DNA of 64,000 nt from GCA-2683135 sp964507445 (GTDB taxonomy: Bacteria; Planctomycetota; GCA-002687715), in NCBI GenBank assembly GCA_964507445.1, contig CAZDQF010000007.1, positions 124,001 to 188,000 of the forward strand, given 5' to 3'. The notes under the pieces were generated by a model that did not search any database, was not told where the DNA came from, and saw nothing but the letters and a program-made list of their open reading frames with translations. Position 1 is the first letter of the stretch; each line of letters starts with the position of its first letter. Shown here in pieces: positions 49,617-59,478 of this stretch. Both the position numbers and the translations under genes were made by a program.

Positions 49617-52600
49617 TTGACGACGGATCGAGGGACGGAGCAGCAAACCGGGGCGGAATCCAGGACGTTCGTCGGCCGCTACCGGGTCCTCGAGACCCTC
49701 CACGTGGGCCAGAATTCGGACGTCTTCGTGGTGGAGGACCTGCTGCGTTCGAGCCGGGAGTTGATCTGCAAGCGGGTGGCCGGCCGGAGCCCTGAGTCGG
49801 CGCCGGTGAAGCGCCTCGAGAGCGAATATCGGCTCCTCTCGTCCTTGCGGCACCCTTCCCTGCCGCGGGTCCGGGACTTCGCCCGCGACCTGGCCGGGGA
49901 CGCCACCCTGATGGTGTGTGATCGGGCGCCGGGGGCTCCCCTGGACTCCCTCGCCCCCCTCGCCCTCGACGACGCCGTGGCCATGGCGGTGGACGTGTGC
50001 CGCGCCCTCTCCCTGCTGCACTCCCGGGCGTGGCTCCACCTCGACGTGAAGCCGAAGAACGTCCTGTGGGATCAGGTCTCGCGGAGGGCCACCCTGGTGG
50101 ACCTGGACCTGGCCGCCTTCCCCGAGAGCGCCGCCGGTCGCGGCACGCCGCCCTACGCCTCTCACGAGGCCATGGGGGCGGGCCCGGTCCCCGACGCCCG
50201 CACGGACCTGTTCTCGTTGGGGGTGACCCTGCACGAGGCGCTGACCGGTCGCCCGTTCTCCAGTCAGAACCCGGTGGAGCGCGTGGACCCGGGAGAGGAG
50301 GTCCCCTCCTGGTTGCGCGAGCTGGTGATGGAGATGACGGACCCGGACCCGTCCCGTCGTCCGTCGAGCGCCCGCGAGGTCATCGCCAGGTTGCGGTCCT
50401 GCGGTACTCGCTGGCCCGACGAGTCCCTCGCCACCCGGACCGCCATCCTCGACCACCCGCCCTTCGCCGGTCGTCGCGACGAGCTGAAGGCGTTGCTGGA
50501 GGCGGTGCCGCCGCAGCCTCGGCGCCGCTCCCGGCGCCCCCTGGCGGTGGTCAAGGGGCAGCCCGGTGTGGGGCGTACGCGGTTGGTGGAAGAGGCCGCC
50601 ATCGAGTGGCGCATGGCCGGTCTGCGTGTGCTTCGCGTGGTCCCGGCTCCCGGACCGGGGGCGACCCTGCAGCCCATCCTCTCCTTGTTCCACGACCTCT
50701 GCGCACTCTCCGGCGCCGATCCGGACGATGTGCTGACGGTAGAGGGGGAGCGCCTCGGTCGCATCGATCGCCTGTCCACCGCCGTGTTGGGACTGGTGCG
50801 TCGTCGTCGGACGGTGTTGATCCTCGAGGACATCGATCGCTACGACCGACCGTCACGGGACTTCCTCCTGCACTTCCTGCGCAGGCTCACCCACGAGATC
50901 TGGGAGACCGGTCAGTCGCCCGTCGAGGTGGTGATGACGTTCCCGCCGGATGTCCACACGGACGACGGGCTCCGCGCGTACCTGGACTCGGAGCGTTCCA
51001 CGGGACACTTCCTGGAGCTGGAGCTGGAGCCTCTCAACCTCCGGCACACGGGTGAGCTGTTGCGGGCCGTGGTGGCCCCCGAGCCCATGCCCAGCACCCT
51101 GCTGAACGACGTCCATGAGCGGACCGGGGGCGTCCCCCTGTTCGTCAACGAGACCCTCCGGTCGCGACCGCTGCATGGTCACGGCAGCGGCACGCTCCTC
51201 GGCCGGCTCGCCACGGAGAGCCTGGGGGAGGGAGACGGGGTGCCCGGTTCCCTGGACGCGGTGATGCAGGCGCGCCTGCGCGCCTGTCCTCCCGACGCGC
51301 GCGAGATGCTCGACGCCCTGGCCGTGTTCCCCAGCGGGGCCGAGGAAGCGGTGCTGCGGCGGCTGCTCCCGGACGGGGAGGACGCCGTGGCGGCGCTGTC
51401 GGAGCTTCGAGCCGGTGGGTACGCGCGGCTCAGCGGAGATCGTTGGCACCTGCCGGACCCCATCAGCCACGAGGCCACCCTGTCCTGCATCGACCCGGAG
51501 CGTCGGCAGCGATTGCACGACGACGCGGCCACCGTGCTCTCTCGATCGGAGCGCTCGCGGACGGAGGCCGTGTGGCACGTGCTCCGCGGCAGCCGCCCCC
51601 GGGAGGGTTTGAACGCCGCCTGGTCCGTCGTGCCCGAGTTGTTCGAGGCGCGGGCGGAGGAGGAGGCGGTGCGGATCCTCACCGCGCTGGTGGAGGTGCC
51701 CACGGGGTCGCCGTTCCTCAGCCGCTGGGCGTTGCTGAAGCTGGCTGACCTGCACCATGATCGCGGTCAGTTGCGCAAGGTCCGTGATCGCCTGGAGCAG
51801 GCGACGTCCCATGGGGCGACGTCGGATCCCCAGGTGGAGCGTCGATTGGCGCGGCTGCATCACCGGGAAGGGAACCTGGACGCGGCGCGGTCGGCGGTGG
51901 GCTCCATCCTCGGCGCGGGGGCCGACCTCTCGGACGCCGATCGCCTGGACCTGTTGCTCGATCTGGCGGAGATGTGCCTGGGCTCCGGGCTGCACGGCGA
52001 GACCCGGGAGACGTTGGATCGGGCCGGAGCGCTGGTGGCGCCGTTCCTGGATCTGGAGGCGTTCACGGAGCAGCCCGAGTCTCTGAGCGAGATCCGCGCC
52101 CCCCGGTTGGCCTGGCCGGGAGAGTGGGCGCCCCTGGTGGCCCGCTACCTCAGCATGCGGGGCGACCTGGCGCGGCACGACGGCGAGGCCGCCACCGGGC
52201 TCCGTTGCCACCTGGCCACCATGAAGCTGCGCTCGCGCCTGGGGGACCTGGTCGGTTTGGGGACCGCTCTGCACGGCATCGCCACCATCTTCATGGCGGA
52301 GGGCCAGGGGGAGATGGCGGAGCGCTACTACTCCCGGGCGCTGCACCTGCGCGCGGAGGTGGGCGACCTGGCGGGGCAGGCGGACTCTTCCAACAACATG
52401 GGCGTGCTGATGCGCAAGCTGGGGCGCACGGCGGAGGCCATCGACCACTTCCGCACCAGCCTCCGGATCCGTCGCCAGATCGGTCACTCCGCGGGCGAGG
52501 GTTTCTCCTACATCAACATCGCCAACGTCTACTGCGAGCGGCGCGAGCTGGACGCCGCGTTGAAGTACTACGAGCGCGCGCTGCAGGTCGCCCGGCGGCT

Positions 52601-55145
52601 GTCCGATGCGCGCAGCCAGGCCCAGGTCCTGAACAACCTCGGCGCGGTCGCCCACATGCGGGACCAGTTCGCCGTCGCCATCCGCCACTACGAGCAGGCG
52701 GAGCGCCTGGACCGCATGGTGGGCAACATGAAGGGCGCCCTGGTGAAGCGGCTGAACCTGGCCGCAGAGTGCCTCCGGGTCGGGCAGTGGGAGCGCGGCG
52801 CCTACCTCGTTGAGACGGTGAAGCGGGCGGCCCGATGGCGGGAAGACCAGAGCCTGGCCGGCTGGGTCCAGCTGCTGGAGGGGCGAGGTCTCCTGCGCGA
52901 GGGGCGGGCGTCCGTCGCGCGCAGCCGGTTGGCTTCCGCGGGGGAGGCCGCGGAGCGCCTCGGCGATCCGTCGTTCGCGGCGGAGGTGGCGGTCGAGCGT
53001 GCGCAGGCGGAGATCGACGCGGGCAACCCCGGCGCCGTCGGGGCGCTGCTGCCGCAGCAGCTGGATGACCTCCCTCGCGAGGCCCGGGCCAAGGTCGCCC
53101 TGGTGCGCGCGCGGGCCCTGCTCCGCGGAGGTGAAGACGACCGCCACGCCATCCAGGCGCTGATCGAAGAAGCGGAGCGGTTCGCGCGGCGGGTCCGCAT
53201 GCCGGGGCTGGAGTGGGAGTGCGCCCACGCCCGCGGTGCCTTGCGGGCCGCGGTGGATGATCGCACGACCGCCCTGGCGTCCTACGCCACCGCCCTCGAG
53301 GCCCTGGAGCGGGTGCTGGAGGGCCTGGCGGACACCGACCTGCTGGAGGGCTTCCTCGGACGCCAGCAGGTGCGCGCGTTCGTCGACGACGTGGACCGGC
53401 TGGCGGCGGGGATCGCCAAGGGGGAGCGTTCGGCGCTGCCGGGCGTGGCCGGCGCCCTGGTCCGTCGCGTCCGCGACGCCCTCTTCGAGTCCGGCCGCCA
53501 GGTGGGGCTGGAGGACGGCGTCTCCAGGCGCAACGAGGAGATGATGCGCCGCATCCTCGAGATCAGCCGCACCCTCCGCAGCACCGCGCCCCTGGACGAG
53601 CTGTTCCGAGAGATCGTGGACGGGGTGGTGGAGTTCAGCGGGGCGGAGCGCGCGTTCCTGCTCACGGTGGATGAACGGGGGAGGGTGCGGATCCCGGTCG
53701 CCCGCGGCAAGGAGCGGGAGCCGGTCCCGGATCCGGAGCAGCAGATCTCCCGCCGCATCGTCACCGAGGTGCTGGAGAAGGGGCGCAGCATGCGGCTCAC
53801 GGACGCGGGCGGGGCGTTCGCCCAGGCCGAGTCGGTGGTGAACCTGGACCTGCGCTCCATCATGTGCGCCCCCATGATGCGGGGCGCCCGGGTGGTGGGC
53901 ATGCTCTACGTGGACAACCGCTCCCGGGCCGGCCAGTTCTCCGGCGCGGATCAGGAGCTCCTGGACATCTTCGCCGCGCACGCCGCCATCGCCCTGGAGA
54001 ACGCGCGGCTGGTCCGCGAGTTCGCCCGCGACGAGAAGATCCGTGTCATGGGCAACCTCGCCGGCGGCGTCGCTCATGACTTCAACAACCTGCTCACGGC
54101 GATCCTGGGGCGCGCTCAGCAGCTGTCCCGGTTGACCTCCGACAGCGAGCTCCAGAGCGGGCTCGAGACCATCGTGAAGGCGGCAGAGGACGGGGCCGTC
54201 GTCGTCAGCCGCCTGCAGGAGTTCACCCGGACGCGGCGGGAGGGATCGTTCCGCAGCGTCAACCTCACCGAGGTCATCCGCGACGTGCTCGAGTTCACCC
54301 GCACCCGTTGGGAGGGGGACGCCCTGCGCCGCGGACAGCGCCTGACCGTCACGGCGGATACGGAGGACGAGGCCTGGGTGCTGGGCAACGTGGCAGAGCT
54401 ACGTGAGATCTTCACCAACCTGGTCCTGAACAGCGTCGCCGCCATGCCCGACGGCGGGGACCTGACCATCCGCACCTCCATCGTGGGCGGACGGGTGGAG
54501 GCGGTGGTGGAGGACAGCGGTCAGGGTATGACGGAGGAGGTGCGGGAGAGCATCTTCGATCCCTACTTCACCACCCGGGGCTCCGAGGGCTCGGGGCTGG
54601 GGATGAGCATCGTCTACAACATCGTCCTCCGTCACGAGGGCAGCATCCGGGTCGAGAGCGCCCCGGGAGAGGGCACGCGGGTGATCGTGGAGCTACCGGG
54701 CACCAGCGGTCCGGAGCCGTCCGAGCCGGCGGTGGTGGAGGAGCTCCCCGTTGAACCGGGCCGCCGCGTCCTGGTGGTGGACGACGAGCGCAGCGTCCGC
54801 GAGCTGCTCTGCGACGTGCTGGAAGGTGAGGGCTTCGACGTGGAGGGTGTCCCCGGAGGAGAGGAGGCCGTCGCGGCGTTCTCGGACCGGCCGGCGGACG
54901 TGGTCATCACGGACCTGGGCATGGTCCCCATGACCGGTTGGGACGTGGCGCGGGAGGTGAAGGCCCTTGAGCCGGCGACGGCGGTCATCCTCATCACGGG
55001 ATGGGGCGGCGAGATCGACAGCGACACCGCCCGTCGCAACCAGGTGGATCACCTCCTCAACAAGCCGTTCGACCTGGAGGAGGTGCTCGCCACGGTGCGG
55101 CAGGCCGTGCGCGACAGGGACGCCGCGGTGGGCCTGCCGGACTGA
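49617..55145 (+). CDS. Hybrid Ser/Thr kinase - ATPase - TPR - GAF - histidine kinase - receiver protein
   Basis: This 1842-residue protein joins two phosphotransfer systems. A Ser/Thr kinase-like domain (about 18-262) has Lys52, HLDVKPKN (Asp143) and a DFG site that reads DLD (Asp162). An AAA/STAND-type ATPase (about 280-560) has GQPGVGRTR, with Arg320 where Lys is usual, and Walker B VLILEDID. About twelve TPR-like helical pairs (about 690-1260) follow, then a GAF domain (about 1320-1470), a histidine kinase core with GGVAHDFNNLL (His1487) and intact N and G boxes, and a C-terminal receiver with phospho-acceptor Asp1766 and Lys in LNKPF. No membrane span is seen, so it is cytoplasmic. The TTG start follows GGGGGAGGG. 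It is divergent from polA. Confidence 0.93.
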   Translation: MTTDRGTEQQTGAESRTFVGRYRVLETLHVGQNSDVFVVEDLLRSSRELICKRVAGRSPESAPVKRLESEYRLLSSLRHPSLPRVRDFARDLAGDATLMVCDRAPGAPLDSLAPLALDDAVAMAVDVCRALSLLHSRAWLHLDVKPKNVLWDQVSRRATLVDLDLAAFPESAAGRGTPPYASHEAMGAGPVPDARTDLFSLGVTLHEALTGRPFSSQNPVERVDPGEEVPSWLRELVMEMTDPDPSRRPSSAREVIARLRSCGTRWPDESLATRTAILDHPPFAGRRDELKALLEAVPPQPRRRSRRPLAVVKGQPGVGRTRLVEEAAIEWRMAGLRVLRVVPAPGPGATLQPILSLFHDLCALSGADPDDVLTVEGERLGRIDRLSTAVLGLVRRRRTVLILEDIDRYDRPSRDFLLHFLRRLTHEIWETGQSPVEVVMTFPPDVHTDDGLRAYLDSERSTGHFLELELEPLNLRHTGELLRAVVAPEPMPSTLLNDVHERTGGVPLFVNETLRSRPLHGHGSGTLLGRLATESLGEGDGVPGSLDAVMQARLRACPPDAREMLDALAVFPSGAEEAVLRRLLPDGEDAVAALSELRAGGYARLSGDRWHLPDPISHEATLSCIDPERRQRLHDDAATVLSRSERSRTEAVWHVLRGSRPREGLNAAWSVVPELFEARAEEEAVRILTALVEVPTGSPFLSRWALLKLADLHHDRGQLRKVRDRLEQATSHGATSDPQVERRLARLHHREGNLDAARSAVGSILGAGADLSDADRLDLLLDLAEMCLGSGLHGETRETLDRAGALVAPFLDLEAFTEQPESLSEIRAPRLAWPGEWAPLVARYLSMRGDLARHDGEAATGLRCHLATMKLRSRLGDLVGLGTALHGIATIFMAEGQGEMAERYYSRALHLRAEVGDLAGQADSSNNMGVLMRKLGRTAEAIDHFRTSLRIRRQIGHSAGEGFSYINIANVYCERRELDAALKYYERALQVARRLSDARSQAQVLNNLGAVAHMRDQFAVAIRHYEQAERLDRMVGNMKGALVKRLNLAAECLRVGQWERGAYLVETVKRAARWREDQSLAGWVQLLEGRGLLREGRASVARSRLASAGEAAERLGDPSFAAEVAVERAQAEIDAGNPGAVGALLPQQLDDLPREARAKVALVRARALLRGGEDDRHAIQALIEEAERFARRVRMPGLEWECAHARGALRAAVDDRTTALASYATALEALERVLEGLADTDLLEGFLGRQQVRAFVDDVDRLAAGIAKGERSALPGVAGALVRRVRDALFESGRQVGLEDGVSRRNEEMMRRILEISRTLRSTAPLDELFREIVDGVVEFSGAERAFLLTVDERGRVRIPVARGKEREPVPDPEQQISRRIVTEVLEKGRSMRLTDAGGAFAQAESVVNLDLRSIMCAPMMRGARVVGMLYVDNRSRAGQFSGADQELLDIFAAHAAIALENARLVREFARDEKIRVMGNLAGGVAHDFNNLLTAILGRAQQLSRLTSDSELQSGLETIVKAAEDGAVVVSRLQEFTRTRREGSFRSVNLTEVIRDVLEFTRTRWEGDALRRGQRLTVTADTEDEAWVLGNVAELREIFTNLVLNSVAAMPDGGDLTIRTSIVGGRVEAVVEDSGQGMTEEVRESIFDPYFTTRGSEGSGLGMSIVYNIVLRHEGSIRVESAPGEGTRVIVELPGTSGPEPSEPAVVEELPVEPGRRVLVVDDERSVRELLCDVLEGEGFDVEGVPGGEEAVAAFSDRPADVVITDLGMVPMTGWDVAREVKALEPATAVILITGWGGEIDSDTARRNQVDHLLNKPFDLEEVLATVRQAVRDRDAAVGLPD

Positions 55146-55168
55146 TCGACCGCGGCGTCTCTCGATCC

Positions 55169-55597
55169 CTACTGGATCGAGTCTTCGATGATCGGTCCGA
55201 AGGGCACCAGGGGCGCCACGGCGAACTGACCGTCGCTCAGCAGGACCGCGGTGAGATACGGAGCCCAACCCACCAGGGCCGGATCCGAGGGCACCGCGAG
55301 GCGACCGAACCAGGTCGGGCGCTTGAGCATGGTCTGCTGGATGACCATGGGCGTGCTGAGGGGCACGGCGAAGCTCTGAGAGCCGACGGAGACGCTGCCC
55401 GTCCCCGGGTCACCGAGGAGGAACGCCACCTGACCGGAGTGAGCGTTGTTGAGGACCACCAGGCAAGGCTGGTAGCTCCCGGAAACCACCGGACCGACCG
55501 GTGTGAACACGTTGATTTGGGGTGATTGTGTCTGGGCCCCGGCCCGTACTGCACCGAGAGCCAAGCACAGGATCACCAGGACCCCGAGACGCTTCAT
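55169..55597 (-). CDS. Short secreted protein of unknown function
   Basis: This 142-residue protein has a signal peptide (LGVLVILCLALGAVRAGAQ) and a beta-rich mature part with hydrophobic strands (VSGSYQPCLVVLNN, QVAFLLGD, GWAPYLTAVLLSDG). Short proteins of this build are frequent in Planctomycetota surface proteomes, but I cannot name the family. ATG 55597 has GGAG at good spacing. It is convergent with the hybrid kinase gene (23-bp gap) and divergent from the HEAT-repeat gene. Confidence 0.65.
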   Translation of the reverse strand: MKRLGVLVILCLALGAVRAGAQTQSPQINVFTPVGPVVSGSYQPCLVVLNNAHSGQVAFLLGDPGTGSVSVGSQSFAVPLSTPMVIQQTMLKRPTWFGRLAVPSDPALVGWAPYLTAVLLSDGQFAVAPLVPFGPIIEDSIQ

Positions 55598-55850
55598 GCT
55601 TGACTCCAACGTCTGGCTCGGCCCACCAAGAGTGTCGAAGGCGGCTCGTCATCAGGGGTGGGAGCCCCAGGGACGATCCCCCTTGGCGGGATTGCCAGCA
55701 GACGGGGAGTGTAAGCGGAGGCCCAGGGCGCGCCACCAAAATCTGCGCGAATCGTCGCGTTTGTGCGTATCTGTCACGTAATTCCCCATGGCCATGGGCA
55801 TCCGGGTGCTTGTTGGCGTACAAGATGGGCGCGCCCAGCGCCCGTGGTCG

Positions 55851-57437
55851 ATGATGCGGATGAAACAGATCAGCTTGTGCCTGGCCTTGTTGCTGCTCCA
55901 GGGGGGAGCGTGGACCCAGGCTCCGGGGACCCAGTACGAGTCGTACCTGCCCGCCACCGGTGCGCCTCCGTCCAACGCCGCGGTGAGCCGGGCCTTCACC
56001 AATGTGGTGCGGCGCCTGCGCAAGGGCTCCTCCGCTGACCGCCTGAAGTTGCGCCAGGAGCTGATGGAGGACGTGGAGCGTCTGCTCGGCCCCATGCTCA
56101 AGGAGTTGCGACCAGGAGCCGGCAATCACTTCGTCCAGCGCCAGATCAGCCTGGTCCTCATGCAGGTCGGTGACGCGCGCGCGGCCGCTGCGCTGGCGCG
56201 GTTGGTCTCCCACGGTAAGCGCGGCGCCCGCGGCGTCGCCGGCTTCGCCCTGGGCGCGTTGGAGGACCCGGCCGCGGTCGAGGCCTTGCGGGTCCTGTCC
56301 CGGGACTCCCACCCCGTGTCCAAGCTGATGGCGTATCTGGCCCTCGGGCGGCTCGGCGGCGACGAGGCGGTGACCCTGCTGTTGCGACGTCTCAAGGAGC
56401 GGCGACCGGTGCGAGAGCAGGAGGCCATCACCTTGGGGTTGGGCCTCTCCCGATCCGCGCGGGCGGTCCCTCATCTGAAGCGTCTGCTGCGGCAGAACAA
56501 GGACGGGTTGCGACGGGCCGCCGCCATCGCGGTGGGGTACATGCCCGCCGAGCACGCAGGGCCGATGCTGCTCAGGCACACCACGAAGAACCGGGAAGAG
56601 GACAAGCGCGTCCGCCTGATCGCCCTGGCCGGGTTGTCCCGGCTGCCTTGGGACGAGGCCCTGTACGCCACCCTCAGGGAGCGGCGGCCGCAGCAGCTCT
56701 CCGACGCTGACGAGGCCGCGGCCTGGGTGCTGGCTCTGGCGGCGCTGGGGCGGGAGCAGGTGATCCCGGACCTGAGGCGCTGGCTCAAGAGTCCGCGGGA
56801 AGAGGTGCGCGCGGCGTGCGCGGCGGCGACCGTCGTCGTCGGCGGCCCCCGGGCCTCCGCCCTCGCCACCGCCATGTTGGGCGACGACAAGGACCGGGTG
56901 TTCCGGGCCGCGTTGCTGGCCACCATCGTGCACGGCCACAAGGAGGACTCCGCCCCCGTATTCACGGTCTGGGCCGGGCACAAGGACGAGCGGGTGCGCC
57001 GCGCGGCCCTTTGGGCCACGGTCTACCGTTACGGCCCCGCCGCCGAGGAGGCCCTGCGGGCGTGTACGGACTCGGACTTCAAGGACGACGTGCGGGTGCT
57101 CGCCGCGAGCTTGATGGCGGAGCTCGAGGAGGACGGCCACGCCGCCCGGCGTCGCTGTCGCGCGCGGCTCCAGTGCATGCTCGATGACGAGGGGCTGGCG
57201 CCGTCCTGGAACCTCAACGCGGCGGCCAACGGGCACCTGTACCGCCTGCTGGACCTTCAGAACGCCATCAACCGGCGCGGCGCGGGGCCGGCCGGAGGAC
57301 CTGACCGCGGCGCAGGGGCGGTGGCCACCGCGCCGTCACCGGAAGAGGAAGACCTGCGTCGTCACCTCGATCGATTCCCCTACGCCGATTGGCGTCACAC
57401 CGTCGAGATGCCGGACCCATGGACGTCGTCCTTCTGA
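55851..57437 (+). CDS. Exported HEAT-repeat protein
   Basis: This protein of about 528 residues has a signal peptide (core ISLCLALLLLQGGAW) and about ten HEAT/PBS-lyase-type helical repeats (about residues 70-480). They show the recurring pattern of Ala-Ala-x-x-L and a Gly-x-Leu-Gly turn (GARGVAGFALGALEDPAAV, MAYLALGRLGGDEAV). Such solenoids serve as binding scaffolds. The Arg/Pro-rich tail ends with a region that overlaps the next gene by 19 bases. In-frame ATGs at 55851, 55854 and 55860 are all possible starts. Being the first gene before an ABC transporter of the Lol/MacB class suggests a periplasmic partner of that transporter. Confidence 0.78.
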   Translation: MMRMKQISLCLALLLLQGGAWTQAPGTQYESYLPATGAPPSNAAVSRAFTNVVRRLRKGSSADRLKLRQELMEDVERLLGPMLKELRPGAGNHFVQRQISLVLMQVGDARAAAALARLVSHGKRGARGVAGFALGALEDPAAVEALRVLSRDSHPVSKLMAYLALGRLGGDEAVTLLLRRLKERRPVREQEAITLGLGLSRSARAVPHLKRLLRQNKDGLRRAAAIAVGYMPAEHAGPMLLRHTTKNREEDKRVRLIALAGLSRLPWDEALYATLRERRPQQLSDADEAAAWVLALAALGREQVIPDLRRWLKSPREEVRAACAAATVVVGGPRASALATAMLGDDKDRVFRAALLATIVHGHKEDSAPVFTVWAGHKDERVRRAALWATVYRYGPAAEEALRACTDSDFKDDVRVLAASLMAELEEDGHAARRRCRARLQCMLDDEGLAPSWNLNAAANGHLYRLLDLQNAINRRGAGPAGGPDRGAGAVATAPSPEEEDLRRHLDRFPYADWRHTVEMPDPWTSSF

Positions 57438-58765
57438 TCAGCCGTTACCTGCGGCGGCGACGCATCGCGTTGGTGGCGGCCCTGTTCGTCGCCCTCGCGG
57501 TGGCGGCCATGGTGGTGATCACCGCGGTCATGGACGGGTTCCGCTACGACATCCACCAGAACATCCGCGGCGTCGAGCCGGACCTGACGTTCCGCATGAA
57601 GGACCCGCTCCATGAGCACTTCGCTCAGGTTGAGGACCTGCTCCAGGGCGAGATGGCGGACCGGGGCGGCGTCCTCGAGGCGCTCTCGCCGCGCCTGGAG
57701 ACCGTGGGCTTCATCTTCTCCAGGGTGGACCGGGGCGCCGGCTCCACCGAGTACCGTTGGGGCGTTCAGATCCTGGGCGTCGACTGGGAGCGGTCGTGGG
57801 ACGTGATCCCCCTGGAGCGGATCATCAAGGACGCGGAGCGGACCCCCGGCTTCCGGTTCGACGGTCCGTTGGCCCGGGAGGACGCCCCGTTCTCGAGGCA
57901 GGCGGTCCCCGGCATCCTGGTGGGCAGGGCCCTGGCGATCCGGATGCGACTGCGGACCATGACGGACGCGGTCCTGGGCGGCACCAATGACGCGTCCGTG
58001 GTCACCGGCCGGCTGGCCCGTGAGCCCGGCGTGGACGAGCAGTGGCGGGTGGACGCGGCGAACCTGGGCTGTCGGCTGGCGGGGGTGTTCGACTCCGGCC
58101 GGGACGACTTCGACGGCTTCCACGTGATCATGGACCGCTACGAGCTTCATGAGCTGCGTTACGGCCCCGGCTCGGAGCGGCCGGACTGCACCACCGTCCA
58201 CGGCCGGGTGACCGAGGCCGCCCGCGGCCGCCTCGACGAGCTCAAGCGCTCCCTCACGGAGCGCTTCCCCGGGCTGGTGGTGGAGACCTGGAAGGACCGC
58301 AACCGGGGCCTGATGGACGCCCTCGACGTGGAGAAGCGCTCCATGTCCCTGGTGCTCGGGTTCATCGTCTTTCTGTCCGTGTGCCTGGTCTTCGGATTGC
58401 TCTACATGATGGTGGTGGAGAAGACCCGGGACATCGGCGTGCTGCGCAGCATGGGCTTCTCCGGTCGTCGGGTGGTGTTGCTGTTCCTGCTGTACGGGAC
58501 CGCCCTGGGGGTCATCGGCAGCGCCCTCGGCTCCGTCGCCGGGGTCTGGCTGGTCAACAACCTGAACTCGGTCATGGAGACCCTGGGCGTGGACGTGTTC
58601 AATCCGGACGTGCCCTATCGCTTCCACGGCATCCCTGCGATCCTCGACCCGGCTCAAGTGCTGACCATCGCCGTGGGGACGGTCATCATGGCCATGCTGG
58701 CGGGGGCCCTGGCGGCGAGGCGCGCCGCCGTTATCGATCCCGTACGTTGCCTGAGGTACGAATGA
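57419..58765 (+). CDS. ABC transporter permease, MacB/LolCE-like (FtsX domain), copy 1
   Basis: This 448-residue permease has one N-terminal membrane span (about residues 20-45), a large periplasmic domain (about 45-290) and three C-terminal spans with the FtsX signature VEKTRDIGVLRSMGFSGRR (about 340-358). This is the type VII transporter fold used for lipoprotein release or for mechanotransmission, not for channel-type transport. The ATG at 57419 lies inside the end of the HEAT gene (19-bp overlap). The stop overlaps the ATPase ATG by four bases. Charged coupling residues are retained. Its substrate may be lipoproteins, as inference. Confidence 0.9.
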   Translation: MDVVLLISRYLRRRRIALVAALFVALAVAAMVVITAVMDGFRYDIHQNIRGVEPDLTFRMKDPLHEHFAQVEDLLQGEMADRGGVLEALSPRLETVGFIFSRVDRGAGSTEYRWGVQILGVDWERSWDVIPLERIIKDAERTPGFRFDGPLAREDAPFSRQAVPGILVGRALAIRMRLRTMTDAVLGGTNDASVVTGRLAREPGVDEQWRVDAANLGCRLAGVFDSGRDDFDGFHVIMDRYELHELRYGPGSERPDCTTVHGRVTEAARGRLDELKRSLTERFPGLVVETWKDRNRGLMDALDVEKRSMSLVLGFIVFLSVCLVFGLLYMMVVEKTRDIGVLRSMGFSGRRVVLLFLLYGTALGVIGSALGSVAGVWLVNNLNSVMETLGVDVFNPDVPYRFHGIPAILDPAQVLTIAVGTVIMAMLAGALAARRAAVIDPVRCLRYE

Positions 58766-59475
58766 CCGCGACTGATGAGGTGGTGCTCGGCGTCGAGGAC
58801 GTCACCAAGAGCTTCAAGCTGGGACGCCAGACCGTGGAGGTCCTCCGCGGCGTGAACCTCCGCGTCCGCCGCGGCGACTTCCTGGCCATCCGCGGCTCTT
58901 CGGGGGCGGGGAAGAGCACCCTGCTCCACATCCTCGGCTTGCTGGATCGACCGACATCCGGATCCGTTTCCTACGAGGGACGGGACGTGTCCGGGGCCGG
59001 AGAGCGGGCCCGCACACGCCTGCGGGCGACCGAGTTCGCGTTCGTCTTCCAGTTCTACTACCTGCTCCCCGAGTTCACGGCGTTGGAGAACGTCTGCATC
59101 CCGGCGGTCATCGCGGGGACGCGCAGCCACGCGGAGGTGCGGGGACGGGGCGCGCGGAAGCAACGGGCCCGTGAGTTCCTGGAGCGGGTGGGTCTCGGAC
59201 ACCGGCTCGGTCATCTGCCCAATCAACTCTCCGGGGGAGAGCGGCAGCGGGTCGCCATCGCCCGGGCGCTGATGAACCAGCCCCGCATCGTGTTCTGCGA
59301 CGAGCCCACCGGGAACCTGGACTCCAGGAGCGCGTCCGGCATCCACGAGCTGCTGCACGACCTCAACGAGTCCCTGTCGCAAACCATCGTCGTCGTCACC
59401 CATGAACCCGCCATGGCCGACGTGGCGCGGCGCCGCATCGTCATGAGCGACGGACGCGTCGACGAGGAGTCCTGA
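58762..59475 (+). CDS. ABC transporter ATP-binding protein, LolD/MacB-like
   Basis: This 237-residue ATPase has Walker A GSSGAGKST (about residue 45), the Q-loop region VFQFYYLLPEFTALENV, signature LSGGERQR (about 156), Walker B IVFCDEPTGNLD (about 176) and the switch His in VTHEPAM. These are all intact, and the Q-loop sequence is typical of the LolD/MacB group. It lies between two permease genes, with a 4-bp overlap upstream and a 3-bp gap downstream, so a 1:1 pair of permeases probably shares a dimer of this ATPase. Confidence 0.95.
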   Translation: MTATDEVVLGVEDVTKSFKLGRQTVEVLRGVNLRVRRGDFLAIRGSSGAGKSTLLHILGLLDRPTSGSVSYEGRDVSGAGERARTRLRATEFAFVFQFYYLLPEFTALENVCIPAVIAGTRSHAEVRGRGARKQRAREFLERVGLGHRLGHLPNQLSGGERQRVAIARALMNQPRIVFCDEPTGNLDSRSASGIHELLHDLNESLSQTIVVVTHEPAMADVARRRIVMSDGRVDEES

Positions 59476-59478
59476 TCC

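Noticed and set aside
50853..54077. A 1074-residue open frame on the minus strand
   Set aside because: It is the antisense of the hybrid kinase gene, whose domains are unmistakable. It has no recognisable motif and has His/Gln/Arg/Gly-rich composition.
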